64,000 bases of DNA from Vibrio sp. 10N (GTDB lineage Bacteria > Pseudomonadota > Gammaproteobacteria > Enterobacterales > Vibrionaceae): the NCBI RefSeq assembly GCF_036245475.1, contig NZ_BTPM01000001.1, forward strand, positions 2,852,001 through 2,916,000, given 5' to 3'. Positions within the stretch are counted from its first letter, which is position 1, and each line of letters starts with the position of its first letter. This document shows, piece after piece, positions 16,930-25,774 of this stretch. Below the pieces are notes generated by a model that had not been told where the DNA came from, did no database searches, and saw only the letters and a list, made by a program, of their open reading frames with translations. The translations under genes and the position numbers were made by a program.

Positions 16930-17604
16930 CTAATCTAAGCTAGGTTGCCAATCAATTGGCGAGCGACCCATCTTTTCAAGCAGCTGATTGGTCATGGAGA
17001 AGTGGTCACAGCCGAAGAACCCTCGACGGGCGGACAGTGGAGACGGATGCGGTGCTGTGAGTACGTGATGCTTGGTGGTATCAATCATCTTGCCTTTCTT
17101 TTGAGCGTGTGCGCCCCATAGTAAGAAGATGACATTTTCACGCTCCTGATTGAGCGCTTCAATCACTTTGTCGGTAAATGTTTCCCACCCCAGTTTGGCG
17201 TGTGAGTGCGCTTGAGCTTGCTCCACAGTCAGTACCGTGTTGAGAAGCAACACCCCTTGCTGCGCCCAGCTTTTCAAATAGCCATGATCTGGAATGACAA
17301 AGTTTGGAAACTCTTGTGCCAACTCCTTATAGATATTGACTAACGAGGGTGGTGTTTTGACGCCGGGTAACACCGAGAAGCACAGACCATGTGCCTGACC
17401 AGGCCCGTGGTAAGGATCTTGTCCCAAGATCACCACGTTCACCTCATCAAATGGCGTATCCTCAAATGCACTGAATACATCGCTATCAGCTGGATAGATC
17501 GTTTTTCCTGCTGCACGTTCAGCGGCGACAAACGCCAAAGTTCGCGCTAAATAATCTTGCTGCTGTTCAGTAGAAATAAAATCTTGCCAAGTGAGTGATG
17601 TCAT
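16930..17604 (-). CDS. ung: Uracil-DNA glycosylase
   Basis: Removes uracil from DNA at the start of base-excision repair. The 224 aa (E. coli Ung is 229) include the water-activating motif GQDPYHG (61-67, catalytic D63), the FLLWGAHAQ uracil-binding segment and [13 protein letters not shown] with the catalytic His. It lies near nfo, another base-excision gene on the same strand, with a possible tiny ORF between. Confidence 0.97.
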   Translation of the reverse strand: MTSLTWQDFISTEQQQDYLARTLAFVAAERAAGKTIYPADSDVFSAFEDTPFDEVNVVILGQDPYHGPGQAHGLCFSVLPGVKTPPSLVNIYKELAQEFPNFVIPDHGYLKSWAQQGVLLLNTVLTVEQAQAHSHAKLGWETFTDKVIEALNQERENVIFLLWGAHAQKKGKMIDTTKHHVLTAPHPSPLSARRGFFGCDHFSMTNQLLEKMGRSPIDWQPSLD

Positions 17605-17695
17605 ATAAGCGCCCTTGATGCTAAATCAGGGCGTCAGTCTATCACTTGGTGTTGTGCATCACTACCGTTTAGCCGCAGCCTAGATAAGAGCACAC

Positions 17696-17818
17696 TCAAT
17701 GATGCTGATTCTTCATTTGGGGTGTTCGGTAGTGCCCGTGACAATGGATATGACGGTTTGGGCTTGGATAACGTGCTGAACGTGTTGTGCTTGGTCTTGG
17801 AGCGGCTGGACGAGTCAT
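17696..17818 (-). CDS. Possible 40-aa His/Pro/Arg-rich small protein
   Basis: Short frame in the 310-base gap between ung and nfo, same strand as both. AAGGTAGGTG lies six to fifteen bases before the ATG, a good ribosome-binding site. The product is MTRPAAPRPSTTRSARY followed by a His-rich end containing HIHCHGHY and NQHH. I know no family. The plus strand is also open here, which lowers certainty. Confidence 0.35.
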   Translation of the reverse strand: MTRPAAPRPSTTRSARYPSPNRHIHCHGHYRTPQMKNQHH

Positions 17819-17914
17819 AATGGCACCTACCTTATAGAGTCACAGATTTATGCAACATGCATGTAACTCAGTATGAAAGAAAGATGCCAAAACGCGTAAT
17901 ACAACAATGAGAAA

Positions 17915-18766
17915 TTATTTATTTATGGCAAAACGTCTCAATTGTTGGATTTCATCGGCCCAGATTTCGGGCTCTATTGTCTCTAAAATCAGAGGGATAG
18001 AGTCAAACCTCGAGTCTTTGGCAATATATTCAAAACAAGCCCAACCAATCTCACCTTTACCCAGTGATTGATGGCGATCCACTTTGCCTGCCAGCGGGAT
18101 CTTTGAGTCGTTTAGGTGCATAGCCCTCAAATAGTGCATACCAACGACACGATCGAACTCTGCAAATGTCGCCTCACAGGCCTCTTTTGTTCGCAAATCA
18201 TAACCCGCCGTAAAGGTATGGCACGTATCAATACATACCCCCACTCGCGACTTGTCTTCAACCTTATCAATAATGTGCGCCAAGTGCTCAAAGCGCCAAC
18301 CTAGGTTCGTGCCTTGTCCCGCTGTATTTTCAATCACCGCAATCACTCCAGGGACGGCCTTGTGCGCTAAATTGATAGATTCAGCGATTCGGTCAAGACA
18401 CTCCTGTTCGGAAATCTTCTTTAGGTGACTTCCAGGGTGGAAATTAAGTAAGGTTAAACCAAGCTGATGACAGCGCTCCATTTCATCAATAAACGCCGCT
18501 CGGGACTTTTCCAGTTTCTCTGCTTCTGGCGCGCCCAAGTTAATCAAATAAGAATCATGCGGAAGAATTTGTTCCGCTCGGAAGCCGTATTTTTGACATT
18601 CCGCTTTAAAGTTTTGAATGACTTTTTCATCAAGCGGCTTTGCCACCCATTGACGCTGATTTTTAGTAAATAATGCAAACGCATTGGCACCAATAGCATG
18701 GGCTCTTTGTGGCACATTATCCACACCACCCGCCGCAGAAACGTGTGCCCCAATAAATTTATTCAT
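17915..18766 (-). CDS. nfo: Deoxyribonuclease IV (endonuclease IV)
   Basis: AP endonuclease of base-excision repair, with a TIM barrel holding three zinc ions. The 283 aa start [15 protein letters not shown] and include [33 protein letters not shown] and the MHLNDSK motif, the expected metal-binding His/Glu/Asp positions. Length matches E. coli Nfo (285). Transcribed in the same direction as ung. Confidence 0.96.
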   Translation of the reverse strand: MNKFIGAHVSAAGGVDNVPQRAHAIGANAFALFTKNQRQWVAKPLDEKVIQNFKAECQKYGFRAEQILPHDSYLINLGAPEAEKLEKSRAAFIDEMERCHQLGLTLLNFHPGSHLKKISEQECLDRIAESINLAHKAVPGVIAVIENTAGQGTNLGWRFEHLAHIIDKVEDKSRVGVCIDTCHTFTAGYDLRTKEACEATFAEFDRVVGMHYLRAMHLNDSKIPLAGKVDRHQSLGKGEIGWACFEYIAKDSRFDSIPLILETIEPEIWADEIQQLRRFAINK

Positions 18767-18970
18767 CTTGCTTTCACCCGATCGAGATCACATTTTTAGA
18801 ACTGTTATTTAGCGATCTTATACTTTCAGTTTTAGCTATGGAAATCGTTGATTTTTGGTTTCCATAGCAATAAATCGGCTCATTTTGTAGTTTTATTACA
18901 ACAAAATGAGCGTTCAAATAAATTTGAATACTTAAAATATCATTTAGATACACCATTTTTAAAGGTTTAA

Positions 18971-18984
18971 TTGACCTTGGTCAA
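18971..18984 (+). promoter_or_regulatory. Upstream FNR-like site before grcA
   Basis: TTGACCTTGGTCAA is a perfect palindrome that fits the FNR pattern TTGAt-n4-aTCAA with one change per arm. It lies 53 bases upstream of a second, better site. A distal FNR site could aid activation or bend DNA (inference). Confidence 0.6.
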
Positions 18985-19023
18985 AAAATTAACCCTAATC
19001 TTTTTAATGTTTTTTGTTGTAAT

Positions 19024-19069
19024 TTGATCTAAATCAATACTAAAATAACCACAACGGGTTATATATAGA
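19024..19069 (+). promoter_or_regulatory. grcA promoter with FNR site at class II position
   Basis: TTGATCTAAATCAA (19024-19037) is an exact match to the FNR consensus. A TATATA -10 box starts at 19060. With transcription starting near 19072, the site is centred near -41.5, the classic position for FNR activation. This predicts strong induction without oxygen, as known for E. coli yfiD. Confidence 0.8.
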
Positions 19070-19137
19070 CCAGCTCAACAAAATTTGAAAATTAACACCA
19101 TAAGTTTACCACTCTGAAAGTGGATTAGGAGATAGTG

Positions 19138-19515
19138 ATGATTCAAGGTATCCAAATTACTAAAGCAGCAAACGACGATCTACTAAACTCAATCTGGCTG
19201 ATCGACGGCGAGAAAAACGAAGCTCGTTGTGTTGCAGCAAATGCTGGTTTTGAAGCTGACCAAGTTATCGCTGTTAGCGACCTAGGTGAGTACGAAAGCC
19301 GTGAAGTAGCCATCGAAGCTGCTCCAAAGATCGAAGGCGGTCAGCACCTAAACGTGAACGTTCTTAAGCGCGAAACTCTTGAAGACGCAGTAGCTAACCC
19401 AGAGAACTACCCACAGCTAACTATCCGTGTTTCTGGTTACGCAGTACGCTTCAACTCACTAACGCCTGAACAGCAACGTGACGTTATCGCTCGTACCTTT
19501 ACTGAGTCTCTATAA
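19138..19515 (+). CDS. grcA: Autonomous glycyl radical cofactor GrcA (YfiD)
   Basis: Small protein that replaces the damaged radical domain of pyruvate formate-lyase after oxygen exposure. It is 125 aa from the ATG at 19138; a GTG directly before it at 19135 is unlikely because GGAG sits better for the ATG. The C-terminal glycyl-radical motif is [20 protein letters not shown], with the radical Gly in SGYA. It is a single gene with its own terminator and FNR control. Codon use is strongly biased, as in highly expressed genes. Confidence 0.97.
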   Translation: MIQGIQITKAANDDLLNSIWLIDGEKNEARCVAANAGFEADQVIAVSDLGEYESREVAIEAAPKIEGGQHLNVNVLKRETLEDAVANPENYPQLTIRVSGYAVRFNSLTPEQQRDVIARTFTESL

Positions 19516-19546
19516 TTAGAGACACCAAGTAAACAAATACTAAAAA

Positions 19547-19572
19547 ACAGACGCTTCCGCGTCTGTTTTTTT
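19547..19572 (+). terminator. Intrinsic terminator of grcA
   Basis: ACAGACGC / GCGTCTGT stem with a stable TTCC tetraloop, followed by TTTTTT. Confidence 0.9.
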
Positions 19573-19601
19573 ATGCCTGTGAATCGGCTATCAACCGATA
19601 C

Positions 19602-19627
19602 AAAAAAACCTCCCGAAGGAGGTTTTC
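19602..19627 (-). terminator. Intrinsic terminator of tyrS
   Basis: On the minus strand: AACCTCC-TTCG-GGAGGTT followed by TTTTT. A stable TTCG tetraloop and T-tract, 24 bases after the tyrS stop. Confidence 0.88.
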
Positions 19628-19650
19628 AAAGCACTTCACGCCATTGAAGG

Positions 19651-20838
19651 TTACTTCAACGTCACACGAGCAAACTTACGTTTACCTACTTGGTAAACTG
19701 CTTGGCCTGCCGCTGGCACTAGCTTAGTATCTTCAACCTTCTCGCCGTCGATCTTCACCGCACCTTGGCGGATCATACGCATAGCATCAGATGTTGAACT
19801 CACAAGACCGGCTTCTTTTAGTAGATTACCGATTGGAAGGCCCGCGTCGAAATCGAACTCAGGCATCTCTTCTGGCATCGCACCTTTTTGGAAACGGTTG
19901 ATGAACTCTTTTTCCGCCGCGTCAGCATCTGCTTCTGAGTGGAAGCGAGCAATGATTTCTTTGGCAAGTAAGATCTTAACATCACGAGGGTTCTTACCAT
20001 TCTCGATGTCAGTCTTAAACTGAGCAATTTCATCTAGCGGACGGAATGACAATAGGTCGTAGTAGTTCCACATGAGATCGTCGGAAATCGACATGATTTT
20101 TCCGAACATCTCTGATGGTACTTCGCTAATACCGATATAGTTATTCGCCGACTTAGACATCTTTTTCTCACCATCTAGGCCAACAAGCAGCGGCATGGTC
20201 AGAATAACTTGTGGCTTCTGGCCGTGTGCTTTTTGCAGTTCGCGCCCCATCAGCAAGTTAAACTTCTGGTCAGTACCGCCAAGCTCTACGTCCGTTTCCA
20301 TCGCTACTGAATCGTAACCTTGAAGCAGTGGATACATAAATTCGTGGATTGCGATTGGCTGGTTGTTGCCGTAACGCTTTTTAAAGTCATCACGCTCAAG
20401 CATACGAGCCACAGTTTGGTTTGCAGCAAGGCGAATCATGCCTTCTGCACCTAGCTCAGATAGCCACTCAGAGTTGAATGCAATCTTAGTCTTTGCAGGG
20501 TCTAGGATTTTGAATACCTGCTCTTTATACGTTTCTGCGTTACGCAGTACGTCTTCACGAGTTAGCGGTGGGCGAGTAGTGTTCTTACCCGTTGGGTCAC
20601 CAACCATACCTGTGAAATCACCAATCAGGAACGTCACGTCGTGACCGAGATCCTGGAAAGCACGTAGCTTATTGAAGATAACTGTGTGACCCAGATGAAT
20701 ATCTGGCGCAGTTGGATCAGCACCCAGTTTAATGCGAAGAGGACGGTTCTCTTTTAGCTTCGCAATCAGTTCTTCTTCTGGAATTAGCTCGTCGACACCG
20801 CGTTTGATTTCAGCCAACGCTGCTTCAAGGTTCGCCAT
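19651..20838 (-). CDS. tyrS: Tyrosyl-tRNA synthetase (type 2, TyrZ-like)
   Basis: Charges tRNA-Tyr. The 395 aa is the shorter TyrZ-type length (E. coli TyrS is 424). It has the class I signature [12 protein letters not shown] (HIGH), [15 protein letters not shown] for Tyr binding, and KMSKS. The C-terminal S4 RNA-binding domain (about 325-395) includes [19 protein letters not shown]. It is divergent from the M23 endopeptidase gene. Confidence 0.96.
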   Translation of the reverse strand: MANLEAALAEIKRGVDELIPEEELIAKLKENRPLRIKLGADPTAPDIHLGHTVIFNKLRAFQDLGHDVTFLIGDFTGMVGDPTGKNTTRPPLTREDVLRNAETYKEQVFKILDPAKTKIAFNSEWLSELGAEGMIRLAANQTVARMLERDDFKKRYGNNQPIAIHEFMYPLLQGYDSVAMETDVELGGTDQKFNLLMGRELQKAHGQKPQVILTMPLLVGLDGEKKMSKSANNYIGISEVPSEMFGKIMSISDDLMWNYYDLLSFRPLDEIAQFKTDIENGKNPRDVKILLAKEIIARFHSEADADAAEKEFINRFQKGAMPEEMPEFDFDAGLPIGNLLKEAGLVSSTSDAMRMIRQGAVKIDGEKVEDTKLVPAAGQAVYQVGKRKFARVTLK

Positions 20839-20967
20839 TCTTGTTCACTCCCACAGATTTGGCAAAAATATAATAGTTGGACATCTTACTTGAATAGCGA
20901 TGTTTTTTGAAACCAGTTAGACTATTTGGTTTAGGAAATTTCAAAAATAATGTTGAATTAAACGCTC

Positions 20968-22257
20968 ATGGTCTCTGTTTTTAAGCGCTTGCCTTGGCTA
21001 CATCGCGCGCTCATCGCCTTTTTTAGTGCCATTATCGTCGTTGCGCTGTTTCTGCCTGACATTTCAGAGCTTGATGATGGAAACGACCGACTAGAAATTG
21101 GCAAACACTACGCGCTCTCTATCGATAGCGATGCATTCCCAATAGGTAATGCGGCATCCCCGAGCGTGGTATTAAAATGGGAAGAGCATACGGTGCGCTC
21201 TGGAGAGAGTGCCGCTGTTCTGTTTCAGCGTCTTGGGCTCTCCCCTCGCCTGCTTCACGAGCTAATTTATACCAATGATGATATTAAGAAACAGCTATCG
21301 CGCCTACGTCCCGGTGACAAACTGACCTTTGGCTTCGACGAGAATAGTGACTTTGTCCAGGTCAAGCGCCGCATCAATGACTACGAAACGTTTAAGATCA
21401 CTAAAACCGATAAAGGCTTTGCCTCTAGCTGGGACAAAAAACAGGTCGACTACCAATACAACTATGCGCAAGCCGAAATCAGCTCGAACTTTTGGAATGC
21501 CGGAATTGGCGCAGGGTTAACCGCGAACCAAATCATGGAGCTAGCCGGTATCTTTGGTTGGGATATCGACTTTGCATTAGATATCCGCTCTGGTGATTAC
21601 TTTAAGCTGCTGTATCAAGAGAAGGTGGTCGAAGGCGAAGTGATTGGTCGCGGCAAGATCATCGCCGCTATCTTTAAAAACCAAAATGATACGTTTACCG
21701 CCATCTTTGATGATAAAACGGGCAACTATTACGATGAAAATGGTCGGGCAATGAAAAAGGCCTTTTTGCGTGCGCCTTTGGATTTTCGTCGCGTGACCTC
21801 CAACTTCAACCCGAACCGACGTCATCCAGTTACAGGTAAAGTACGTGCCCACCGCGGCACTGACTATGCCGCGCCAGTTGGTACGCCAATTTGGGCTGCC
21901 GGTGACGGTACGGTCATCAAATCCAGTTACAACCAGTTTAATGGTAACTACGTGTTTATTAAGCACAGTAATACCTTTATTACCAAGTACTTGCACCTAC
22001 AAAAACGCAAGGTAAGAACTGGCCAGCGAGTGAAACAAGGTCAAACTGTCGGTACACTCGGCGGAACAGGCCGTGTCACCGGTCCTCACCTCCACTATGA
22101 ATTCTTGGTCAACGGGGTTCACAAGAACCCAAGAACGGTCAAACTACCACAATCTAAATCGCTGACGGGTAAAGCGAAGCAGACCTTCTTAGCCAATGCG
22201 CAAATTCGTCTGGATACATTAGACAGATACAGTGAACTGCTTTACGCCAACAACTAG
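20968..22257 (+). CDS. Peptidoglycan DD-metalloendopeptidase, M23 family (Shy/MepM type)
   Basis: Zinc hydrolase that cuts crosslinks in the cell wall during growth. The 429 aa have an N-terminal membrane anchor (about 11-30), an OapA/LysM-like region (EHTVRSGESAAVLFQRLGLS...LRPGDKLTFGF, 73-122), a middle domain, and the LytM/M23 domain with zinc ligands H295 and D299 (AHRGTDYAAP) and H374-L-H376 (GPHLHYEF). All catalytic residues are present. It resembles the V. cholerae ShyA/ShyC group; ShyC is my guess from the tyrS neighbour. Its terminator is disrupted by the IS4-family element. Confidence 0.9.
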   Translation: MVSVFKRLPWLHRALIAFFSAIIVVALFLPDISELDDGNDRLEIGKHYALSIDSDAFPIGNAASPSVVLKWEEHTVRSGESAAVLFQRLGLSPRLLHELIYTNDDIKKQLSRLRPGDKLTFGFDENSDFVQVKRRINDYETFKITKTDKGFASSWDKKQVDYQYNYAQAEISSNFWNAGIGAGLTANQIMELAGIFGWDIDFALDIRSGDYFKLLYQEKVVEGEVIGRGKIIAAIFKNQNDTFTAIFDDKTGNYYDENGRAMKKAFLRAPLDFRRVTSNFNPNRRHPVTGKVRAHRGTDYAAPVGTPIWAAGDGTVIKSSYNQFNGNYVFIKHSNTFITKYLHLQKRKVRTGQRVKQGQTVGTLGGTGRVTGPHLHYEFLVNGVHKNPRTVKLPQSKSLTGKAKQTFLANAQIRLDTLDRYSELLYANN

Positions 22258-22279
22258 CGAACTAACAACAAAAAAGCCC

Positions 22280-22293
22280 CAAGCATTTGCTTG
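22280..22293 (+). repeat. Left 14-bp target duplication of the IS4-family element (half terminator)
   Basis: CAAGCATTTGCTTG, repeated at 23725-23738. Joined without the IS, the flanks give AAAAAA-GCCCCAAGCA-TT-TGCTTGGGGC-TTTT, a perfect bidirectional terminator between the endopeptidase and acyl-CoA ligase genes, which converge. This copy keeps only the inner part of the stem and has no T-tract. Confidence 0.88.
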
Positions 22294-22302
22294 CAACGTA
22301 GT

Positions 22303-23640
22303 TCATTTAAGAGGAGCAGCGTTGCGATTAACAGGGTATCGGGTTTTTGATATTTTTACCGCCCTAGGCCGGTTTGGCTTAGGGCGTTTGTCTATAAAGA
22401 GGATGGATAGGTCGCCTCGAAGGCTCTTTAAGCGTTTCGGCGTGTTACCTAAGGATACCGCTTTACTCATCACTTTGAGCTGGCTGGCTATAAATTGGCA
22501 AGCATACTTAAAACTTATTTCATTAGGTAAGCGCCCGTGTTCAACTGCGGCTTGACTAGCTTCTCGTCTCACCAAGTTATAACCAAGTAGCAGTCCCCAT
22601 AGCTCTTGATAGACGAGATCGACTGTTTTGCTTCTCAACACTAAAGCGTTATGTTGCATCGAACTCTTGATATCACGATAACCTAATTCTATCTCCCACC
22701 TTTCATGATAAAGCTCTGCCACGGATTGAGCGTCATACTTGTCTCTAGGAAGAGAGGTAAACACCGTCTTGGATTTACCTTGGACCTCGTAAGTGACCGC
22801 CCTGACTGTCCATTTCTCAGGAAGATTAGGGTTCTTCTTACGAGCCTGTGGAGAGGTCTTCATCTCTACTAGCATGTCACTGCTTTCTTTATCGTCCAGT
22901 AGGGTATATTTGACTCCTTTCTTTGCAGGGAGAAGCCAATGTCTATTTATTCCACTGTTGTGAAGAGAAAGTAGTAAATCTGCTCCATAAAACCCTTTAT
23001 CCAGTAATGTCACAGAGTTGTCTGGTAAAGCGTTGATGAAGGGCATCGCTAGAGGGATTTCACCTCGGCGATACGGGCTTATCGCTGCATCAACGATGAC
23101 ATGAGAGCGAACATTCATCATTGTCACAACCCTCAATACTGGATGAGGTGTTTGCCTGTTGCTAGACGTATTACCAGAGCCAAAATGTTCTCTTAATTCG
23201 GGTGTGTCAGCTGTTCTAAAAAGAGCACCATCTACAGCAAAAACCTGTAGGCCTTGCCAAGTATCATCAGGGTATCGCTCAAGCCCCCATGTTTTTCCGC
23301 ATTGCTTAAACAGCCATTCTGGTGCTGCTTTACCTAAGCGCTGTCTTGCTTGGGTTAAAGCGCTCTTTGCCAACAGTTCTTCATCAGCAAGGCCATCAGC
23401 ACAGACGTTCATTCTCCGTGCGACTTCGGCAATGGGTTCATTACGGAAAAAAGCCATACCAACAATTAACCACAAAACCATATCACTCGGTAGTCGGCGT
23501 CGACGGATTGTCGCTTTATCAGACAGAGAGGCTGCTTTAGCGACCCACTCATCAGGAATATGTTCAGAGAATGTGGTGAGCTGAGCTACATCGACAGGGT
23601 TTTCTTCGAGGAAGTCGGCAAAGAAGTTTTGAATAGACAT
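22303..23640 (-). CDS. IS4-family transposase
   Basis: 445-aa DDE transposase, apparently intact. The first catalytic D is in FAVDGALFRT, the second in TLLDKGFYGADLL, and the catalytic E lies in the IS4 YREK-type signature YHERWEIELGYRDIKSS. It starts at the ATG at 23640 with no clear ribosome-binding site. A terminator-like hairpin ends directly before the start codon. The coding sequence reaches to within nine bases of the left IS end. Confidence 0.94.
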   Translation of the reverse strand: MSIQNFFADFLEENPVDVAQLTTFSEHIPDEWVAKAASLSDKATIRRRRLPSDMVLWLIVGMAFFRNEPIAEVARRMNVCADGLADEELLAKSALTQARQRLGKAAPEWLFKQCGKTWGLERYPDDTWQGLQVFAVDGALFRTADTPELREHFGSGNTSSNRQTPHPVLRVVTMMNVRSHVIVDAAISPYRRGEIPLAMPFINALPDNSVTLLDKGFYGADLLLSLHNSGINRHWLLPAKKGVKYTLLDDKESSDMLVEMKTSPQARKKNPNLPEKWTVRAVTYEVQGKSKTVFTSLPRDKYDAQSVAELYHERWEIELGYRDIKSSMQHNALVLRSKTVDLVYQELWGLLLGYNLVRREASQAAVEHGRLPNEISFKYACQFIASQLKVMSKAVSLGNTPKRLKSLRGDLSILFIDKRPKPNRPRAVKISKTRYPVNRNAAPLK

Positions 23641-23675
23641 AAAAAAATCGGAAACCTATAAACAGGTTTCCGATT
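23641..23675 (-). terminator. Terminator-like hairpin abutting the IS4-family transposase start codon
   Basis: On the minus strand AATCGGAAACCT-GTTTAT-AGGTTTCCGATT is a perfect 12-bp stem, and the T-run after it touches the transposase ATG. Read-through transcripts from the upstream acyl-CoA ligase gene would terminate here or have the start region sequestered. The transposase's own promoter would have to overlap or lie close to this structure. Confidence 0.75.
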
Positions 23676-23724
23676 GTCTCTCATCAGAAGGATCGGTCAA
23701 CCGATCCTTATCTGATCTACATTG

Positions 23725-23738
23725 CAAGCATTTGCTTG
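23725..23738 (+). repeat. Right 14-bp target duplication of the IS4-family element (half terminator)
   Basis: Second copy of CAAGCATTTGCTTG, followed by GGGGCTTTT, the other half of the original terminator. As a minus-strand terminator for the acyl-CoA ligase it now has the arm GCCCC without its partner and has lost the distal T-run. Confidence 0.88.
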
Positions 23739-23763
23739 GGGCTTTTCGTTCAATCAAAGCAGA

Positions 23764-25569
23764 TTACTTGTTCGGCGTATCGCGATACATCTCTTCGATT
23801 TCATCTTGATAGCGGTCATTAATCACCTTGCGACGCAGTTTCTGTGTAGGTGTTAACTCCCCTTTGTCCATAGAGAAGCCAGTCGGAAGCAGTTTAAACT
23901 TTTTCACCTGCTCAAACTTAGCCAGCTCTTTTTGTAGATCAGTGATGCGCTTTTCGAACATCTCTACCACTTGGTGGTGCTTGATAAGCTCCAAGCGATC
24001 CTGGTAAGCAATATTCAGTTCTTTCGCATACTCTTCAAGCGTATCAAAGCATGGCACAATCAGTGCCGATACAAACTTACGCGTATCCGCAATCACCGCG
24101 ATCTGCTCGATATAATGATCCTTGCCAATCGCACCTTCAATCGCTTGCGGTGCAATGTACTTACCATTCGAGGTTTTCATCAGCTCTTTAATGCGGTCAG
24201 TAATAAATAAATTACCTGCTGCATCAAACTCGCCGGCATCGCCCGTCTTCAAGAAGCCATCCGCATCAAAGGTCTTCGCGGTTTCTTCTGGCAGTTTATA
24301 GTAGCCACGCATCACCATGGGGCCGCGTACTAGGATCTCATTGTTGTCGCCAATCTTCACTTCCGCGCCAGGCATCGGCATGCCAATGGAGCCAGGGTTA
24401 TAACAGGTATCATCCCAACACGATACGGTCGCGGTGGTTTCTGTCATACCGTAGCCAAGTTTGACATTAATCCCAATCGCTTGGAAGAAACGACCTATGG
24501 TTTCATCCAGCTTGGCACCGCCACATGGCATAAAGTTAATGCGACCGCCTAGTAGCTCACGCAGTTTGCCAAGCACGATCTTATCTGCAAGTGCGTAACT
24601 CTTCTTAAGTAAGAACGATGGCTCCACATTGTCTTGGCGACACTGAGCCATTTTCGCTCCCATGTTCACCGCCCATGTAAATAGGATCTTACGATGAACT
24701 GGGGCTTTGGATACGCGCTCATGGATAGCCGAGAAAATCTTCTCATAGAAGCGCGGTACCGCACTCATCACGGTAGGACGAATTTCGCTCAAGGCATCAC
24801 GCACTTGCATCGTATCTTGCAAGTAGCAGTTAGTGCCACCTCGATACAATACATAGAAAGTCCATGCACGTTCAAAGACATGAGAAAGTGGCAAGAAGCA
24901 CAAAGAGACGTCGCTTTCGCTAAGACTCAACCTTTCATCGTGCCCTTGCAACTGCGCCGCGATATTGGCGTAGTCGAGCATCACCCCTTTCGGCTGACCT
25001 GTGGTACCGGAGGTGTAGATAAGCGTCAGCAGATCGTCGTAGTTGGCTTGCTCAATTCGCGCATCCAACTCTGACTGGTTATCGTTGCTGACATCGGCAG
25101 TAAACTGCTGCCAAGTCATAGAAAATTCATTGTCGGCTAGAACAATGTCTTCGCTCATCGCGACGATCAGCTCAAGCTGCTCACATTCTTCATAGATGGA
25201 AAGTGCCGCGTCATATTGGTCTTGCTCGCCAACAAAGAGAATGCGGACGTCGGCGTTTTGTACGATATAGCTGGTTTGGGCTGGAGTATTAGTAGGGTAA
25301 ATTGGCACAGTCACTGCGCGCACTTGAAGCGCAGCTAAATCAGCAATGGTCCATTTCGGCATGTTGTTGGAAATGATACCGATTTTGTCTTGCGGTTGGA
25401 TGCCTTTTCCGAGTAGGGCTAAGGATAACGTATCCACGCTGATGCCAAACTCTTTCCAGCTAATCCCTTGCCACACATTGTTGATTTTATGTCGTAAGGC
25501 GATCTTGTCGCCACCTTGTGCGATTCGTTCACGAATCTTAGTTACGATATGGAAATCTAAATTAGCCAT
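23764..25569 (-). CDS. AMP-dependent long-chain acyl-CoA synthetase
   Basis: Activates fatty acids with ATP and CoA. The 601 aa show the adenylate-forming motif [18 protein letters not shown] (about 187-204), the A5 core [12 protein letters not shown], the hinge [26 protein letters not shown] and the C-terminal lid [23 protein letters not shown]. Length and lid fit the bacterial FAA1-like long-chain group rather than FadD proper (about 560 aa). It is a single gene downstream of leuO on the same strand; its terminator has been split by the IS4-family element. Confidence 0.9.
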   Translation of the reverse strand: MANLDFHIVTKIRERIAQGGDKIALRHKINNVWQGISWKEFGISVDTLSLALLGKGIQPQDKIGIISNNMPKWTIADLAALQVRAVTVPIYPTNTPAQTSYIVQNADVRILFVGEQDQYDAALSIYEECEQLELIVAMSEDIVLADNEFSMTWQQFTADVSNDNQSELDARIEQANYDDLLTLIYTSGTTGQPKGVMLDYANIAAQLQGHDERLSLSESDVSLCFLPLSHVFERAWTFYVLYRGGTNCYLQDTMQVRDALSEIRPTVMSAVPRFYEKIFSAIHERVSKAPVHRKILFTWAVNMGAKMAQCRQDNVEPSFLLKKSYALADKIVLGKLRELLGGRINFMPCGGAKLDETIGRFFQAIGINVKLGYGMTETTATVSCWDDTCYNPGSIGMPMPGAEVKIGDNNEILVRGPMVMRGYYKLPEETAKTFDADGFLKTGDAGEFDAAGNLFITDRIKELMKTSNGKYIAPQAIEGAIGKDHYIEQIAVIADTRKFVSALIVPCFDTLEEYAKELNIAYQDRLELIKHHQVVEMFEKRITDLQKELAKFEQVKKFKLLPTGFSMDKGELTPTQKLRRKVINDRYQDEIEEMYRDTPNK

Positions 25570-25724
25570 GTTCTATCTTACCTTTTAGCTTACACATGTA
25601 AGCTTTTTTGAGCGCACAAGTGTACCTTTGCCGCCGAAAAAGGCAACAGACCGACATCAAAGTTATCAATAATTCCTACCAGCTTTGCCGCCCAGTGATA
25701 ATAAGATTATGAACAATATGAAAA

Positions 25725-25757
25725 AAGCCCTGAGCACATAGTACTCAGGGCTTTTCT
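25725..25757 (-). terminator. Intrinsic terminator of leuO
   Basis: AAGCCCTGAG / CTCAGGGCTT, 10-bp stem with a 9-base loop, with T-runs on both sides. It lies 18 bases after the leuO stop. Confidence 0.88.
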
Positions 25758-25774
25758 ACTTAAGTTGTAATGGA

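Larger units (their letters stand above)
22294..23724 (-). mobile_element. Complete IS4-family insertion sequence, 1431 bp
   Basis: Imperfect inverted repeats of about 18 bases: CAACGTAGTTCATTTAAG on the left, CAATGTAGATCAGATAAG read inward from the right. They are flanked by a 14-bp direct repeat. It contains one intact transposase on the minus strand. The right end also holds a hairpin AAGGATCGG-TCAA-CCGATCCTT (about 23687-23708). Size, ends and transposase all fit the IS4 family. I cannot name the isoform. Confidence 0.92.
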
